DNA of 64,000 nt from Lachnoclostridium sp. UBA7097 (GTDB lineage Bacteria > Bacillota > Clostridia > Lachnospirales > Lachnospiraceae), in NCBI GenBank assembly GCA_002499945.1, contig DKYP01000171.1, positions 30,255-94,254 of the forward strand. The letters run 5' to 3'. Under the pieces are notes generated by a model, which was not told the DNA's origin, ran no database searches, and was given only the letters and a program-made list of their open reading frames with translations. The position numbers and the translations under genes are program-made. This document shows positions 45,000-53,921 of this stretch, piece by piece. The first letter of the stretch is position 1. Each line of letters opens with the position of its first letter.

Positions 45000-45341
45000 A
45001 TGGAAAATACAGACAATGTTTTTATTAATAACCCAGACGCTTTCGGATTAAGGCTTGCAATGCTTAGGGAAAACAAAAACATAAGTGCACGGGAACTAAG
45101 CCTTTCAATGGGACAAAATAAAAATTATATAAATGCTATAGAAACTGGTAAAAATTATCCTTCAATGTCTTCTTTTTTCTACATCTGTGAATATATGGGT
45201 ATTACACCTAAAGATTTCTTTGACACTGAATGTAAAAACCCACTTCCAATAGACAATTTTATAGATATGGTGAAACAGCTTAATCCTGCACAAGCGCAGC
45301 ATGTATACCAGATTGTCCTTGATATTGTTTCTAAGGCTTGA
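45000..45341 (+). CDS. XRE-family helix-turn-helix regulator
   Basis: 113 residues. HTH at about 17-75: GLRLAMLRENKNISARELSLSMGQNKNYINAIETGKNYPS. A short C-terminal helix (KQLNPAQAQHVYQIVLDIV) probably dimerises it. Preceded by AGAAAGGAAG. Divergent from glmM, convergent with the deacetylase. Target genes unknown. Confidence 0.88.
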   Translation: MENTDNVFINNPDAFGLRLAMLRENKNISARELSLSMGQNKNYINAIETGKNYPSMSSFFYICEYMGITPKDFFDTECKNPLPIDNFIDMVKQLNPAQAQHVYQIVLDIVSKA

Positions 45342-45389
45342 AAATTACTTAAATATATTCCAGCAAATTTTTATACGGACCTGGCATAA

Positions 45390-45413
45390 GGCAATATGCA
45401 TAAGCATATTGCC
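45390..45413. terminator. Bidirectional hairpin between convergent genes
   Basis: GGCAATATGC (45390-45399) pairs perfectly with GCATATTGCC (45404-45413). The T-runs are short on both sides. Confidence 0.6.
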
Positions 45414-45418
45414 AGTCT

Positions 45419-46246
45419 TTACTTTTCAAGGAAGTGACATGGTTTTTCCCTTTCAGACAGTGTTGCAAAACTATACCCGGCGTCTTTTAATTCCCTTATT
45501 ACATCCCTTAATGTTTCAAGTGTCTGCTTGTTGCAGCTCGAATCATGCATAAGTATTACCGGGTCATTATATTTTTTATAATCCTTCCTTATATTTGACA
45601 TTATGGAATATGCTGTCGGAGTCCCTACTGAATCTTCAGCGCTTACATTCCAGTCTGCATACTCCATCCCGTTTTCATGTACTTTGTTAATAATATTATT
45701 CCTGAATGTGCTTATATAGCTGTTTGCACTGCCCCATGGAAACCTTACAAGCTTTGCCTCATAGTTAAACTGCCTTTCAAGCAGTTCCTTTATCTTCATT
45801 ATATCTTTAAAACATGATTCCTCATTTGCATAAATTTCATTGGCTTCATGGCAGTATGTATGTACACCGATTTCATGCCCCTCATCAATTTCCCTTTTTA
45901 TAATTCCTGCCATATCCCCGTCAATTTGCTGCCCTATAAGGAAAAATGTTGCTTTAGCGCCTTCTTCTTTAAGTATATCAAGGTAGCTTTCTGTAAGGCA
46001 GCTAGGACCATCGTCAAATGTAAGGTAAGCTGTCTTTTTGACCTGCCCGGGCTGCATGGCATTTTCACCTGCTGCCTTTTTTCCGTTACTGCTTCCTGCC
46101 ATCCATGTACTGTTCTGCCATCCTGCCCTTTCCACAAGCAGGCATGCACATACAATAATTACAGCAAGCATACATGCTGCCTTTTCCTTAAAAGTCCATG
46201 CTGTGGCTTTTTCTTTATCCTTATCTGGTTTACTTATATTTTTCAT
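45419..46246 (-). CDS. Membrane-anchored polysaccharide deacetylase
   Basis: 275 residues. One N-terminal membrane helix (about 22-38) and a carbohydrate esterase 4 (NodB) domain outside: AYLTFDDGPS with its Asp pair near 75, HTYCHEAN with the two His metal ligands, RFPWGSANSY, and VILMHDSS near the end. Likely removes N-acetyl groups from peptidoglycan or another surface glycan. Followed by a terminator-like hairpin. Confidence 0.92.
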   Translation of the reverse strand: MKNISKPDKDKEKATAWTFKEKAACMLAVIIVCACLLVERAGWQNSTWMAGSSNGKKAAGENAMQPGQVKKTAYLTFDDGPSCLTESYLDILKEEGAKATFFLIGQQIDGDMAGIIKREIDEGHEIGVHTYCHEANEIYANEESCFKDIMKIKELLERQFNYEAKLVRFPWGSANSYISTFRNNIINKVHENGMEYADWNVSAEDSVGTPTAYSIMSNIRKDYKKYNDPVILMHDSSCNKQTLETLRDVIRELKDAGYSFATLSEREKPCHFLEK

Positions 46247-46353
46247 TTCTTACACCAGCTTTCTGTTTTATATCTTGTAAAATTTATGTATGTATGCAAT
46301 AAATATTACTTTTATTTTGGGTACAAGAGAAAATTTTTTATAAAAAATGCATT

Positions 46354-46395
46354 TAAAAACTGCCATGTCCAGAGATATTTCCTTAACATGGCAGC
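46354..46395 (-). terminator. Intrinsic terminator after the 191-residue gene
   Basis: Minus strand GCTGCCATG...CATGGCAG, arms 46394-46387 and 46367-46360, followed by TTTTTAAA. Confidence 0.75.
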
Positions 46396-46422
46396 TTTTG
46401 ATAAAAGTTACAGATAAAAATT

Positions 46423-46998
46423 TTATGCCCTTGCCTCAAATACTGGCAGTTCGTCTAATAATTCTGCTATTGGTGTAACTTCTCCGTTATTAAATATATT
46501 ATCCAGTGTATTTTCTTCTTCATTTTCATTATTATCATTGAGATATTTTAACAGCCTTTTTCTTTCAGTGTCCTCTTTTTTATCTGGAAGCCTTTTATAG
46601 TATTTGGATTCCTTAAATTCTTTTTCAACTTCCCTGAAACCTGCAATAAGATATTCTTTATCAGGGTCATTTTTATTAACCCCGCCTGTTGCCGAATCAA
46701 TTACTTCCTGTGCTTCTTCTTTTGATTTACAGTTTTTAAGCCTGTTTTTTAATGCCTCCTTCTGGTACCTGACACGCATGGCTGTCATATAAAGCTGCTG
46801 GTTATGCAGGCGCAGGTAATTTAATTCTTCCTGTGTAAGGTTTTTGCCACTTTTAAGTTTTGCCATAATTTTAGCCATATAAGCAGCACTTTCTTCTTCA
46901 TCCATTCCATATGACGGGTCTATAAGGGCTTCTATTGCCTCCTGCCATATCCTGTTAGTTTCATTCATGTTTTCTTTAGCCATAACCATATTGTCCAT
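46423..46998 (-). CDS. Uncharacterised charged helical protein
   Basis: 191 residues, no signal peptide or membrane helix, rich in Lys/Glu/Asn and predicted helical (EEESAAYMAKIMAKLKSGKNL, RVRYQKEALKNRLKN). The acidic stretch NDNNENEEEN lies near 155-165. The ATG at 46998 follows AGGGAGGG. Gene order 47168 (DUF6033) then this gene, separated by a terminator. Not recognised; the look is of the flagellin-neighbourhood or toxin-chaperone-type small proteins seen beside DUF6033 in Lachnospiraceae, but no function can be given. Confidence 0.65.
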   Translation of the reverse strand: MDNMVMAKENMNETNRIWQEAIEALIDPSYGMDEEESAAYMAKIMAKLKSGKNLTQEELNYLRLHNQQLYMTAMRVRYQKEALKNRLKNCKSKEEAQEVIDSATGGVNKNDPDKEYLIAGFREVEKEFKESKYYKRLPDKKEDTERKRLLKYLNDNNENEEENTLDNIFNNGEVTPIAELLDELPVFEARA

Positions 46999-47111
46999 AT
47001 ATACTGCCCTCCCTTAAACTTTATCCAGAAATGCTTTATTCCTATAAGCTATATCGGCGTGTATGGTTTCTTCTTTAAAGGGGCTTGCCTGTTTTTACTG
47101 GTTTTGTAACC

Positions 47112-47148
47112 AAAAAATGCCCCTGGCATAAGTAATCCTGCCAGAGGC
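47112..47148 (-). terminator. Intrinsic terminator of the DUF6033 gene
   Basis: Minus strand GCCTCTGGCA (47148-47139) pairs with TGCCAGGGGC (47128-47119), then ATTTTTTG. Confidence 0.8.
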
Positions 47149-47167
47149 TGTGCCTGCCTAAGTAAAA

Positions 47168-47818
47168 TCAGATGCTGAAATCAAGCCTGTTTTTATTTTC
47201 TTCCTGTTTTTCTTCTTTTATCTTAGACCAGTCAACTTTATTTATCTTATCAAGAAGTTCTTCTGTTGAAGATGCTGTGACCCTTGTCCTTTTAACACGT
47301 CCGCCACGTATGTACCCGCCTTTTTCCTCTTTTGATTCTTCTATACGCTCTCTCTGTTTTTCACTTAATGTTTCAAGTTCAGCGAAGAATGATACATTGC
47401 CGTTCTTATCCATTGAAACCCCAAAGCGTTTTACTTCGTCTTTCTTATCTCCAAGGCCTTCCTTAAAGCTGGTTAATTTCTCCCTTGCTTCTTCAATAAT
47501 TCCAAGGTTTTTATTCTTGGTTTCATCATCATTTGCCATTTTCTCAAGTTCTTCAGGGTCAATAAGCACACTAAATTCATTTGTCCCTCTTGATAAATAA
47601 GCATCTGCTTCTTCATCTGTCTCATAATTTGCCACTATAAAGTCTATATTGCCGTATTTTTGCCTGAGTTCTTTTAATAAATCCTTTGCTTTATCACTTA
47701 ACTTAACCTCTTTCTCCTTTGTATCCTGTGCCTGCTTTGTAGTATTTGTCCTTTTGTTTTGTATTGTGCTGTCATAATGGTTTCCAAGAAATGCGCCGTA
47801 ACTGCTTATTCCGTTCAT
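47168..47818 (-). CDS. DUF6033 family protein
   Basis: 216 residues, soluble and helical. Diagnostic KLSDKAKDLLKELRQKYGN near 40, then NIDFIVANYETDEEADAYL and a YEEFSVLIDPEELEKMA-type motif (EFSVLIDPEELEKMA). The C-terminal part (STEELLDKINKVDWSKIK) is conserved in the family as I remember it. Function unknown. ATG at 47818 follows TGGAGG; a longer frame to 47854 runs into a GC hairpin. Confidence 0.75.
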   Translation of the reverse strand: MNGISSYGAFLGNHYDSTIQNKRTNTTKQAQDTKEKEVKLSDKAKDLLKELRQKYGNIDFIVANYETDEEADAYLSRGTNEFSVLIDPEELEKMANDDETKNKNLGIIEEAREKLTSFKEGLGDKKDEVKRFGVSMDKNGNVSFFAELETLSEKQRERIEESKEEKGGYIRGGRVKRTRVTASSTEELLDKINKVDWSKIKEEKQEENKNRLDFSI

Positions 47819-47833
47819 AATTACCTCCATTCC

Positions 47834-47852
47834 GCCGCCTTCGTCCGGCGGC
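47834..47852 (-). other. GC hairpin next to the DUF6033 ribosome binding site
   Basis: GCCGCC (47834-47839) pairs with GGCGGC (47847-47852) around TTCGTCC, 4 bases before the GGAGG site. It is close enough to affect ribosome access. Confidence 0.5.
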
Positions 47853-47854
47853 AT

Positions 47855-47884
47855 AAAAAGTAAAACAAGTCCTTTTACTTGTTT
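47855..47884 (-). terminator. Intrinsic terminator of ackA
   Basis: Minus strand AAACAAGT (47884-47877) pairs with ACTTGTTT (47870-47863), then TACTTTTT. A weaker AT dyad (47935-47955) stands closer to the stop codon. Confidence 0.65.
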
Positions 47885-47957
47885 CTTTAATAATATGCCT
47901 GCATAACTGTGCTTAACTATATTATCGGCATTACTATTCTAAAAAATTAGAATAATA

Positions 47958-49142
47958 TTATATAAGACGTGCTGTTTCCCTTGCTATTGCAAGTTCTTCA
48001 TTTGTTGGCACACTCCATACAGGTACTTTGCTTGATGGTGTTGAGAGAAGGACTTCTTCACCACGTTTCTTATTGGCTTCCTCATCTATTTCAACGCCTA
48101 TTGCTGATAGTCCGTCCATAATGCTTTTACGCACTTCACCGCTGTTTTCACCTATACCTGCAGTAAACGCTATTGCATCTGCGCCGCCAAGTACCATATA
48201 ATATGCACCAATATATTTAATTATACGGTATATAAATACATCATATGCATTCGCAGCATCTTCATTTCCATTTTCTAAAGCTTCCTGGATATCCCTGAAA
48301 TCATTTGATACGCCTGATAAACCAAGAAGACCTGATTTTTTATTCAGTATCATGGACATTTCATTTACACTTATATTTTCTTTCTGGCAGATAAATTCAA
48401 TAATTGCAGGGTCAATGTCGCCTGAACGTGTCCCCATAACAAGGCCTTCCAGAGGTGTCATTCCCATGCTTGTATCAATAGATTTGCCATTCTTTACAGC
48501 AGAAACACTTGCCCCGCTTCCTATATGGCAGATTATAAGCTTTGAATTTCCATAATCAAGCCCTGCAAGCTCTGCAAGCCTTTTTGATACAAAACTATGG
48601 CTTGTACCATGGAAACCATAACGGCGCACACCATATTTGCTGTAGTATTCTTTTGGCAGTGCGTACAGGTAAGCCTTTGCTGGCATTGTCTGGTGGAATG
48701 CTGTATCAAAAACTGCTACATGCTTAATCCTTGGCATAGCCCTCTGGCATGCACGTATCCCAAGAATATTGGCAGGGTTATGGAGCGGCGCAAGGTCATT
48801 ACATGTTTCTATTTCTTTTATAATGTCTTCATTAATTACCACTGAAGAAGAAAACTTCTCCCCGCCATGTACAAGACGGTGTCCTATAGCATGTATTTCA
48901 TCAAGTGAACCAATAACCCCGTTCTTTTTATCTGTAAGCAGGTCAAATACTTTGCTTATGGCAACAGCATGGTCTGGAAGACTTGTTTCAAGTTCAGTTT
49001 TATGGCTTCCTGCGTTATATTTTATCCTGCCATCAAGCCCGATACGCTCACAGTTTCCAGATGCTTTCACCTGTTCTGTTTCTGAATCAATTAACTGGAA
49101 TTTAAGGGTTGAACTTCCACAATTTACTACTAAAATATTCAT
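47958..49142 (-). CDS. ackA: Acetate kinase
   Basis: 394 residues, ASKHA fold. VVNCGSSTLKFQL, GHRLVHGG, YGFHGTSH, HIGSGASV and FTAGIGENS are all present. Interconverts acetyl phosphate + ADP and acetate + ATP, the main energy step of mixed-acid fermentation. The ATG at 49142 follows GGAGGTA at best spacing. Pta is not adjacent. Divergent from tmcAL, with a promoter at 49182-49210. Confidence 0.97.
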   Translation of the reverse strand: MNILVVNCGSSTLKFQLIDSETEQVKASGNCERIGLDGRIKYNAGSHKTELETSLPDHAVAISKVFDLLTDKKNGVIGSLDEIHAIGHRLVHGGEKFSSSVVINEDIIKEIETCNDLAPLHNPANILGIRACQRAMPRIKHVAVFDTAFHQTMPAKAYLYALPKEYYSKYGVRRYGFHGTSHSFVSKRLAELAGLDYGNSKLIICHIGSGASVSAVKNGKSIDTSMGMTPLEGLVMGTRSGDIDPAIIEFICQKENISVNEMSMILNKKSGLLGLSGVSNDFRDIQEALENGNEDAANAYDVFIYRIIKYIGAYYMVLGGADAIAFTAGIGENSGEVRKSIMDGLSAIGVEIDEEANKKRGEEVLLSTPSSKVPVWSVPTNEELAIARETARLI

Positions 49143-49181
49143 TTTCATTACCTCCATATTCAATCAAATAAATCTAAATTT

Positions 49182-49210
49182 AGTATACTTTATAAGTATT
49201 TCTTTGTCTA
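49182..49210 (-). promoter_or_regulatory. Promoter of ackA
   Basis: Minus strand TAGACA (49210-49205), 17 bp, TATACT (49187-49182), about 33 bp before the start codon region. Confidence 0.7.
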
Positions 49211-49327
49211 GTGCAACATGCCAGGAATTTGTAATAGCCAGTTGCCGGATAATAAATAATATGCTAATATTGGTAAAAGATTTTATTACTGCCAGCATTA
49301 TTAAGGGCAGGTGTTATGGGGGTTTTT

Positions 49328-50647
49328 ATGAATACTACTGGTATTATTGCAGAATACAATCCTTTCCACAATGGCCATTTATACCAGATTGAAACTATAC
49401 GCAAAGAAACAGGCGCTGATAATATTGTTGTTGTAATGAGTGGCTGTTTTGTACAGCGTGGGACGCCTGCTTTTACTGATAAATACCTGCGTACTGCCAT
49501 GGCTCTTGAAAATGGGGCTGATTTTGTTTTTGAGCTTCCTGTTATATATGCTTCTGCAAGTGCCGGGCTTTTTGCCCTTGGCGGCATAGCACTTCTTGAC
49601 AGCCTTGGTTTTGTGGACAGTATATGTTTTGGAAGTGAATGTAATAATATAAATATATTAAAAAATGTGGCTGGTATCCTGAATAATGGCGGCAGCAGGT
49701 TTAATTCTTCAATAAATATGCTTGTTAAGTCTGGTGTTTCATACCCTGCGGCGCAACAGATGGCAGCAGAAAAGCATTTTCCAGATGATGCGGGGGATTT
49801 ATGCCAGGTTCTCGGAAACCCTAATGATATTCTTGCAACAGAGTATTTAAAGGCGCTAAAACTTACCGGAAGTAAAATTACGCCGTTTACAGTCCAAAGA
49901 TGTGATAATGGATATAATAATAAAGACTATGCAGATAAAAGGAATAATTTTGTTTCTGCTGCTGCCATAAGAAACCTGTTTTCCATTGAAGATAATCCAT
50001 TAAGCGCTGTTTCTGCTTTTGTTCCTGAAAGCACTTATAATATACTTTCAAAAAATGCAGGACGTATAAATATTAATGAAGATATGTTTTCTGATATGCT
50101 TTATTATAAATTAAGAAGCATTATTAACACATATGGCACTGCCGGGGGTATTGCCTGCCTGGCAAAATTCCTTGATGTTTCTGATGCACTTTCTGGCAGG
50201 ATTATTAAAAATGCCAGTAATTTTAATACGTTCACGGAATTTGCCCAGATACTTAAAACAAAGCAGTATACCTATAGCAGGATTTGCCGTTCATTGCTGC
50301 ATATACTGCTTGATATACACACAGGCTGTTATAATGTGGAACTGCCCTTATCTGCCAGAAGCCATATTTCCCCTTTACAGGTTACACCATATGCAAGGCT
50401 TCTTGGAATGAACAGGGATAAAAGCCATATGTTAAAGAACGTGCAGGACACTGTACTTGTTACAAAAATTGCAGATGCCATAAAGTCTTTTGAAAACAGC
50501 CGCCTTCTTCTTTCACATGGACTTGTGGATTTTGCCAGGAAAACATTTGAAAAAGATATATTCGCTGCTGATTTATATAGAAGGGTTTCAAAAAGGAACA
50601 ATAACACCTGTCCTGATGAATACAGGGCAGGCGTCATTACAATTTAA
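49328..50647 (+). CDS. tmcAL: tRNA(Met) cytidine acetate ligase TmcAL
   Basis: 439 residues. Nucleotidyltransferase-type N domain: GIIAEYNPFHNGHLYQ with the HxGH motif, VVVMSGCFVQRGTPAF, then SVCFGSEC-like SICFGSECNN. It makes N4-acetylcytidine at C34 of elongator tRNA(Met) using acetate and ATP. The ATG at 49328 follows GGGGG; ATG at 49316 lacks a site. Its stop codon overlaps the stop of the convergent aldo/keto reductase. The divergent ackA makes the acetate it uses. Confidence 0.94.
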   Translation: MNTTGIIAEYNPFHNGHLYQIETIRKETGADNIVVVMSGCFVQRGTPAFTDKYLRTAMALENGADFVFELPVIYASASAGLFALGGIALLDSLGFVDSICFGSECNNINILKNVAGILNNGGSRFNSSINMLVKSGVSYPAAQQMAAEKHFPDDAGDLCQVLGNPNDILATEYLKALKLTGSKITPFTVQRCDNGYNNKDYADKRNNFVSAAAIRNLFSIEDNPLSAVSAFVPESTYNILSKNAGRININEDMFSDMLYYKLRSIINTYGTAGGIACLAKFLDVSDALSGRIIKNASNFNTFTEFAQILKTKQYTYSRICRSLLHILLDIHTGCYNVELPLSARSHISPLQVTPYARLLGMNRDKSHMLKNVQDTVLVTKIADAIKSFENSRLLLSHGLVDFARKTFEKDIFAADLYRRVSKRNNNTCPDEYRAGVITI

Positions 50648-51795
50648 TACCCAAATACCTCTGCTGCTTTTTTCATTTTATTTACAATTTCTACACCAAA
50701 TGGACAGTTTGATTCACATTTCTTACATTCTATACATTCTGATGCATGATGTGCCAGCAGTTTATAATGTTCTGCAACTGTTTCTGGCACTTCTTCCTGT
50801 GCAAGGCATAAGTTCAGGTATTTATTTACATCTGCTACATTAATCCCCACGCTGCATGGTGCACAATGCCCGCAATACATACAGTTCCCATGGAATTTAA
50901 ATTTCTTCATTCCCGACAGTACCAGTGAATAATCCCTTTCTTCCCTTGATGCCCCATAGTATGATACTGCTTTCTCAATTTCTTCTACAGAGCGGCATCC
51001 TGCCATAACAGAAACTACACCCGGCCTTGTAAGGCAGTATTCAATGCACTGGTATTCATTAAAACTGGTTCCAAAAGGTGAAAGTCCTGCATTTAACATA
51101 TCCCCGCCGCCAAATGCTTTCATAACATCTATTGCTACATTTTCTTTTTCGCAGAGTTCATAGAGTTCCTTGCGGTCCGGGTTCATATTAACAAGCCCGC
51201 CAGCATAACTTTCTGGTGCAAACAATGCATTTACATCTTCACTTGCTGGCTGCATATCGTATGCTGCATTAACTGAGAACATTAGTACATCAACCAGCCC
51301 GCTTTCTACTGCTTTCTTCGCAACCAGCGGATTGTGTGAGCTAATGCCGGTTGCACGTATTTTCCCCTGCTCTTTTAATTCCATGCAGTATTTAATAACT
51401 TCACCATTAAATACCTCATTGAAATCGCTTTCACTGTCTACATAGTGAATCATCCCGATATCAATATAATCTGTCCCGGTAAGCTTTAACTGGTCTTCAA
51501 AGGCTGCCTTTGTCTTTTTTATATCCCTTGTCCTTAAATACTGTCCGTTCTCCCATACAGAACAAATATGCCCTTGCAGGATGACTTGTTCCCTGTGCCC
51601 TTTAATTGCAGCACCAAGGTTTTCACGGAATCCTGGATTTGGTGTATACATATCAATAAAGTTAATGCCAAGTTCCAGTGCCCTGCCAAACATTTCTGTA
51701 AATTTTTTCCTGTCCTTTCCAATAAACCCTTCACAGCCAAGGGCAATTTCACTTACCTTTAAATTATTACATCTTTTTATTTCCCTGTATTTCAT
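50644..51795 (-). CDS. Aldo/keto reductase with ferredoxin-type 4Fe-4S domain
   Basis: 383 residues. AKR barrel (1-290): VSEIALGCEGFIG, FIDMYTPNPG with the catalytic Tyr, IGMIHYVDS with His, ATGISSHNP. The C-terminal part has Cys sets CMYCGHCAPC and CIECKKCESNCPFGV, so two Fe-S clusters are likely. Reduces an unknown aldehyde, ketone or enoate with NAD(P)H or ferredoxin. It begins 14 bp after larE and ends the nickel operon. Stops at TTAA shared with tmcAL. Confidence 0.92.
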   Translation of the reverse strand: MKYREIKRCNNLKVSEIALGCEGFIGKDRKKFTEMFGRALELGINFIDMYTPNPGFRENLGAAIKGHREQVILQGHICSVWENGQYLRTRDIKKTKAAFEDQLKLTGTDYIDIGMIHYVDSESDFNEVFNGEVIKYCMELKEQGKIRATGISSHNPLVAKKAVESGLVDVLMFSVNAAYDMQPASEDVNALFAPESYAGGLVNMNPDRKELYELCEKENVAIDVMKAFGGGDMLNAGLSPFGTSFNEYQCIEYCLTRPGVVSVMAGCRSVEEIEKAVSYYGASREERDYSLVLSGMKKFKFHGNCMYCGHCAPCSVGINVADVNKYLNLCLAQEEVPETVAEHYKLLAHHASECIECKKCESNCPFGVEIVNKMKKAAEVFGY

Positions 51796-51809
51796 TTTAC
51801 CCCTCCATA

Positions 51810-52637
51810 CTATAACACTTCATTCATGCTGCCTGTACGGTAGCCTTCTAAATCCATGCTTATATAAGTAAATCCATAAGATTTTAACTTTAATACTATT
51901 TCTTCCCTTATATCCTTTCTGGCAAGCTTTTCAATTTCATCTGGAAGCACCTCAATCCTTGCCATCCTGCCATGTATACGCACCCTTGCCTGCCTGAATC
52001 CTTTGTCAAATAAAAGCTGCTCTGCCTTATCCACCATTGCCAGTTTTTCTTTTGTAATATGTTCACCATATGCAAAACGTGATGCAAGACAGGCAAATGA
52101 TGGTTTTTCCCATGTTTTAAGCCCCATATCTTTTGAAAGCTTACGTATTTCTGTTTTGTAAAGCCCGGCTTTTTGCAAGGGGCTTTTAATGCCAAGTTCA
52201 TGTATTGCTGCCATTCCTGGGCGGTAATCACCACAGTCATCCATATTTGAACCTTCTGCGACATTTAAAATACCATGTTCCTGTGCTATTTCCTTAATCT
52301 TTCCAAATAATTCCTTTTTACACAGATAACACCTGTCTGGCGGGTTTTTGCTAAAGCCATCAATTCCAAGTTCATCCACTTTGCAGATAAAATGCTGTAT
52401 CCCCGTTTCTTTGCAGAATGCCTTTGTTTCTTCTAATTCCCTTTCTGGAAAAGAGTATGGTTTAGCCGTAACAGCTATTACATTACTGCCAAGGATGTTA
52501 TGTGCCACTTTTAACAGAAATGCTGAATCCACACCACCTGAAAATGCAACTGCTGCTTTTTTAAGTGAGCCCAGGTATTCTTCCAGCACCGCCAGCTTGC
52601 TGCCAGCATCCCCTGTTATGCCGCTAATTCCTGCCAT
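51810..52637 (-). CDS. larE: LarE, pyridinium-3,5-biscarboxylic acid mononucleotide sulfurtransferase
   Basis: 275 residues, PP-loop ATPase: AVAFSGGVDSAFLL near 29-42, YSFPERELEE, KSPLQKAG. It inserts sulfur into the nickel-pincer precursor. Three cysteines stand out: C103 and C106 (RCYLCKKELF) and C183 (FACLASRF). In Lactiplantibacillus a single Cys is sacrificed; Thermotoga-type LarE uses three Cys to hold a [4Fe-4S] cluster, which this pattern suggests. ATG at 52637, overlapping larC by 14 bp. Confidence 0.92.
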   Translation of the reverse strand: MAGISGITGDAGSKLAVLEEYLGSLKKAAVAFSGGVDSAFLLKVAHNILGSNVIAVTAKPYSFPERELEETKAFCKETGIQHFICKVDELGIDGFSKNPPDRCYLCKKELFGKIKEIAQEHGILNVAEGSNMDDCGDYRPGMAAIHELGIKSPLQKAGLYKTEIRKLSKDMGLKTWEKPSFACLASRFAYGEHITKEKLAMVDKAEQLLFDKGFRQARVRIHGRMARIEVLPDEIEKLARKDIREEIVLKLKSYGFTYISMDLEGYRTGSMNEVL

Positions 52638-53907
52638 GCCCGGTTTCCTCCATATATTTATAGTAAATATCCATAACATCTTTTAAAGCCATGTTTTTTT
52701 CCTTTGCAATGGCAGCTGCTGTTTCATATTCCGGGTATCTGCGTACTCCGCCATCTGGCAATATGCACTTTTTTACATTTATGCTGCCACATGGCAGTTT
52801 TATGGTTTCTGTTTCCCTTTTAAGGACTGTCCTTTCCATTCTGGCTTTCCGTATGCCAATAGTAGTTGTTTCTCTGAAAATAACCCCTTCAATCCTGCTT
52901 ACATATTCTTCTTTACATAGAACAGATAAAATATAAGCTGGACGGTTCTTTTTCATAAATACTGGCGTATAATGTACATCTGCTGCACCATTTTCAAAAA
53001 GGCGTTCCATTACATATCCAAGCATCTCCCCTGTACAGTCATCTATATTGGTTTCAAGTTTATAGATGCCCTCTTCCTTATGTGTTGTTTCTTCCTGTAT
53101 AATCATTGCCCGTAAGATACTTGGACGTTCATAATTCCTTTTTCCACCGCCCATGCCGCTCTTTTTAACCAGAAACTGCGCTGGAAGTGCCTCTTTTGTC
53201 CTTACTGCTGCTGCAATTGCCGCCCCTGTTGGTGTTACCAGTTCCCCCTGTACGCCCGTAAGCTGCAATGGTATATTATGCATCTGTACAATATTTAATA
53301 CCGCAGGGACAGGGACTGGCAGTACACCATGCTGGCATCTTACTGTACCGCTGCCTTCACAAAGGCAGGGCACAATTACATCTGTTATATCCAGGTTGTC
53401 AAGGCATACTGCTGCTGCCACAATATCTACAATAGAATCCACTGCCCCAACTTCATGAAAATGTACATCATTAATATCTGTCCCGTGGGCTTTTGCTTCT
53501 GCATGGGCAAGGATACCAAATATACGCAATGCTGTTTCCTTTGCCCTTCCGCTTATATCTGCACCATTTATAATCCCTTGTATCTCTGGCATCCCACGGT
53601 GGCTGTGCCCTTCATGGTGGTGGTGTCCCTCATGGTGGTGGTGTTCTTCATCATGGTGTCCATGTCCATGCAGGTATTCCATATCGTGGTCATGGTTCTC
53701 ATGCCCGGCGTCCAGTTTTACATTAAAATCATATACATCAAGCCCTGCCTTTTTTACCCTGCCAGTTTCTATCACAAAACCAGATAAAGGCAGGCTGTAA
53801 AGCGCCTTTTTTAACACTTTCACATCTGCACCCAGGTCTAAAAGCGCCGCTGCCACCATATCACCACTAATTCCAGAATTACATTCTAAATATAAAGTCT
53901 GTCCCAT
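52624..53907 (-). CDS. larC: LarC, nickel insertion protein (single open frame, His-rich)
   Basis: 427 residues. LYLECNSGISGDMVAAALLD start, VHFHEVGAVDSIVDIVAAA near 145, PTPTGAAIAA-like LVTPTGAAIA, and TNIDDCTGEMLGYVMERL in the C-terminal half. Uses CTP to insert Ni(II) into the pincer cofactor. Residues 69-103 hold 17 histidines in HxH and HHHH runs, a possible nickel store. In L. plantarum larC is two frames joined by frameshifting; here it is one uninterrupted frame. Confidence 0.94.
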   Translation of the reverse strand: MGQTLYLECNSGISGDMVAAALLDLGADVKVLKKALYSLPLSGFVIETGRVKKAGLDVYDFNVKLDAGHENHDHDMEYLHGHGHHDEEHHHHEGHHHHEGHSHRGMPEIQGIINGADISGRAKETALRIFGILAHAEAKAHGTDINDVHFHEVGAVDSIVDIVAAAVCLDNLDITDVIVPCLCEGSGTVRCQHGVLPVPVPAVLNIVQMHNIPLQLTGVQGELVTPTGAAIAAAVRTKEALPAQFLVKKSGMGGGKRNYERPSILRAMIIQEETTHKEEGIYKLETNIDDCTGEMLGYVMERLFENGAADVHYTPVFMKKNRPAYILSVLCKEEYVSRIEGVIFRETTTIGIRKARMERTVLKRETETIKLPCGSINVKKCILPDGGVRRYPEYETAAAIAKEKNMALKDVMDIYYKYMEETGHGRN

Positions 53908-53921
53908 TACATTCCTCCCCT

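Noticed and set aside
53595..53705. Minisatellite or mobile repeat in larC
   Set aside because: The repeated units encode the His-rich metal segment in frame, so coding constraint explains them.
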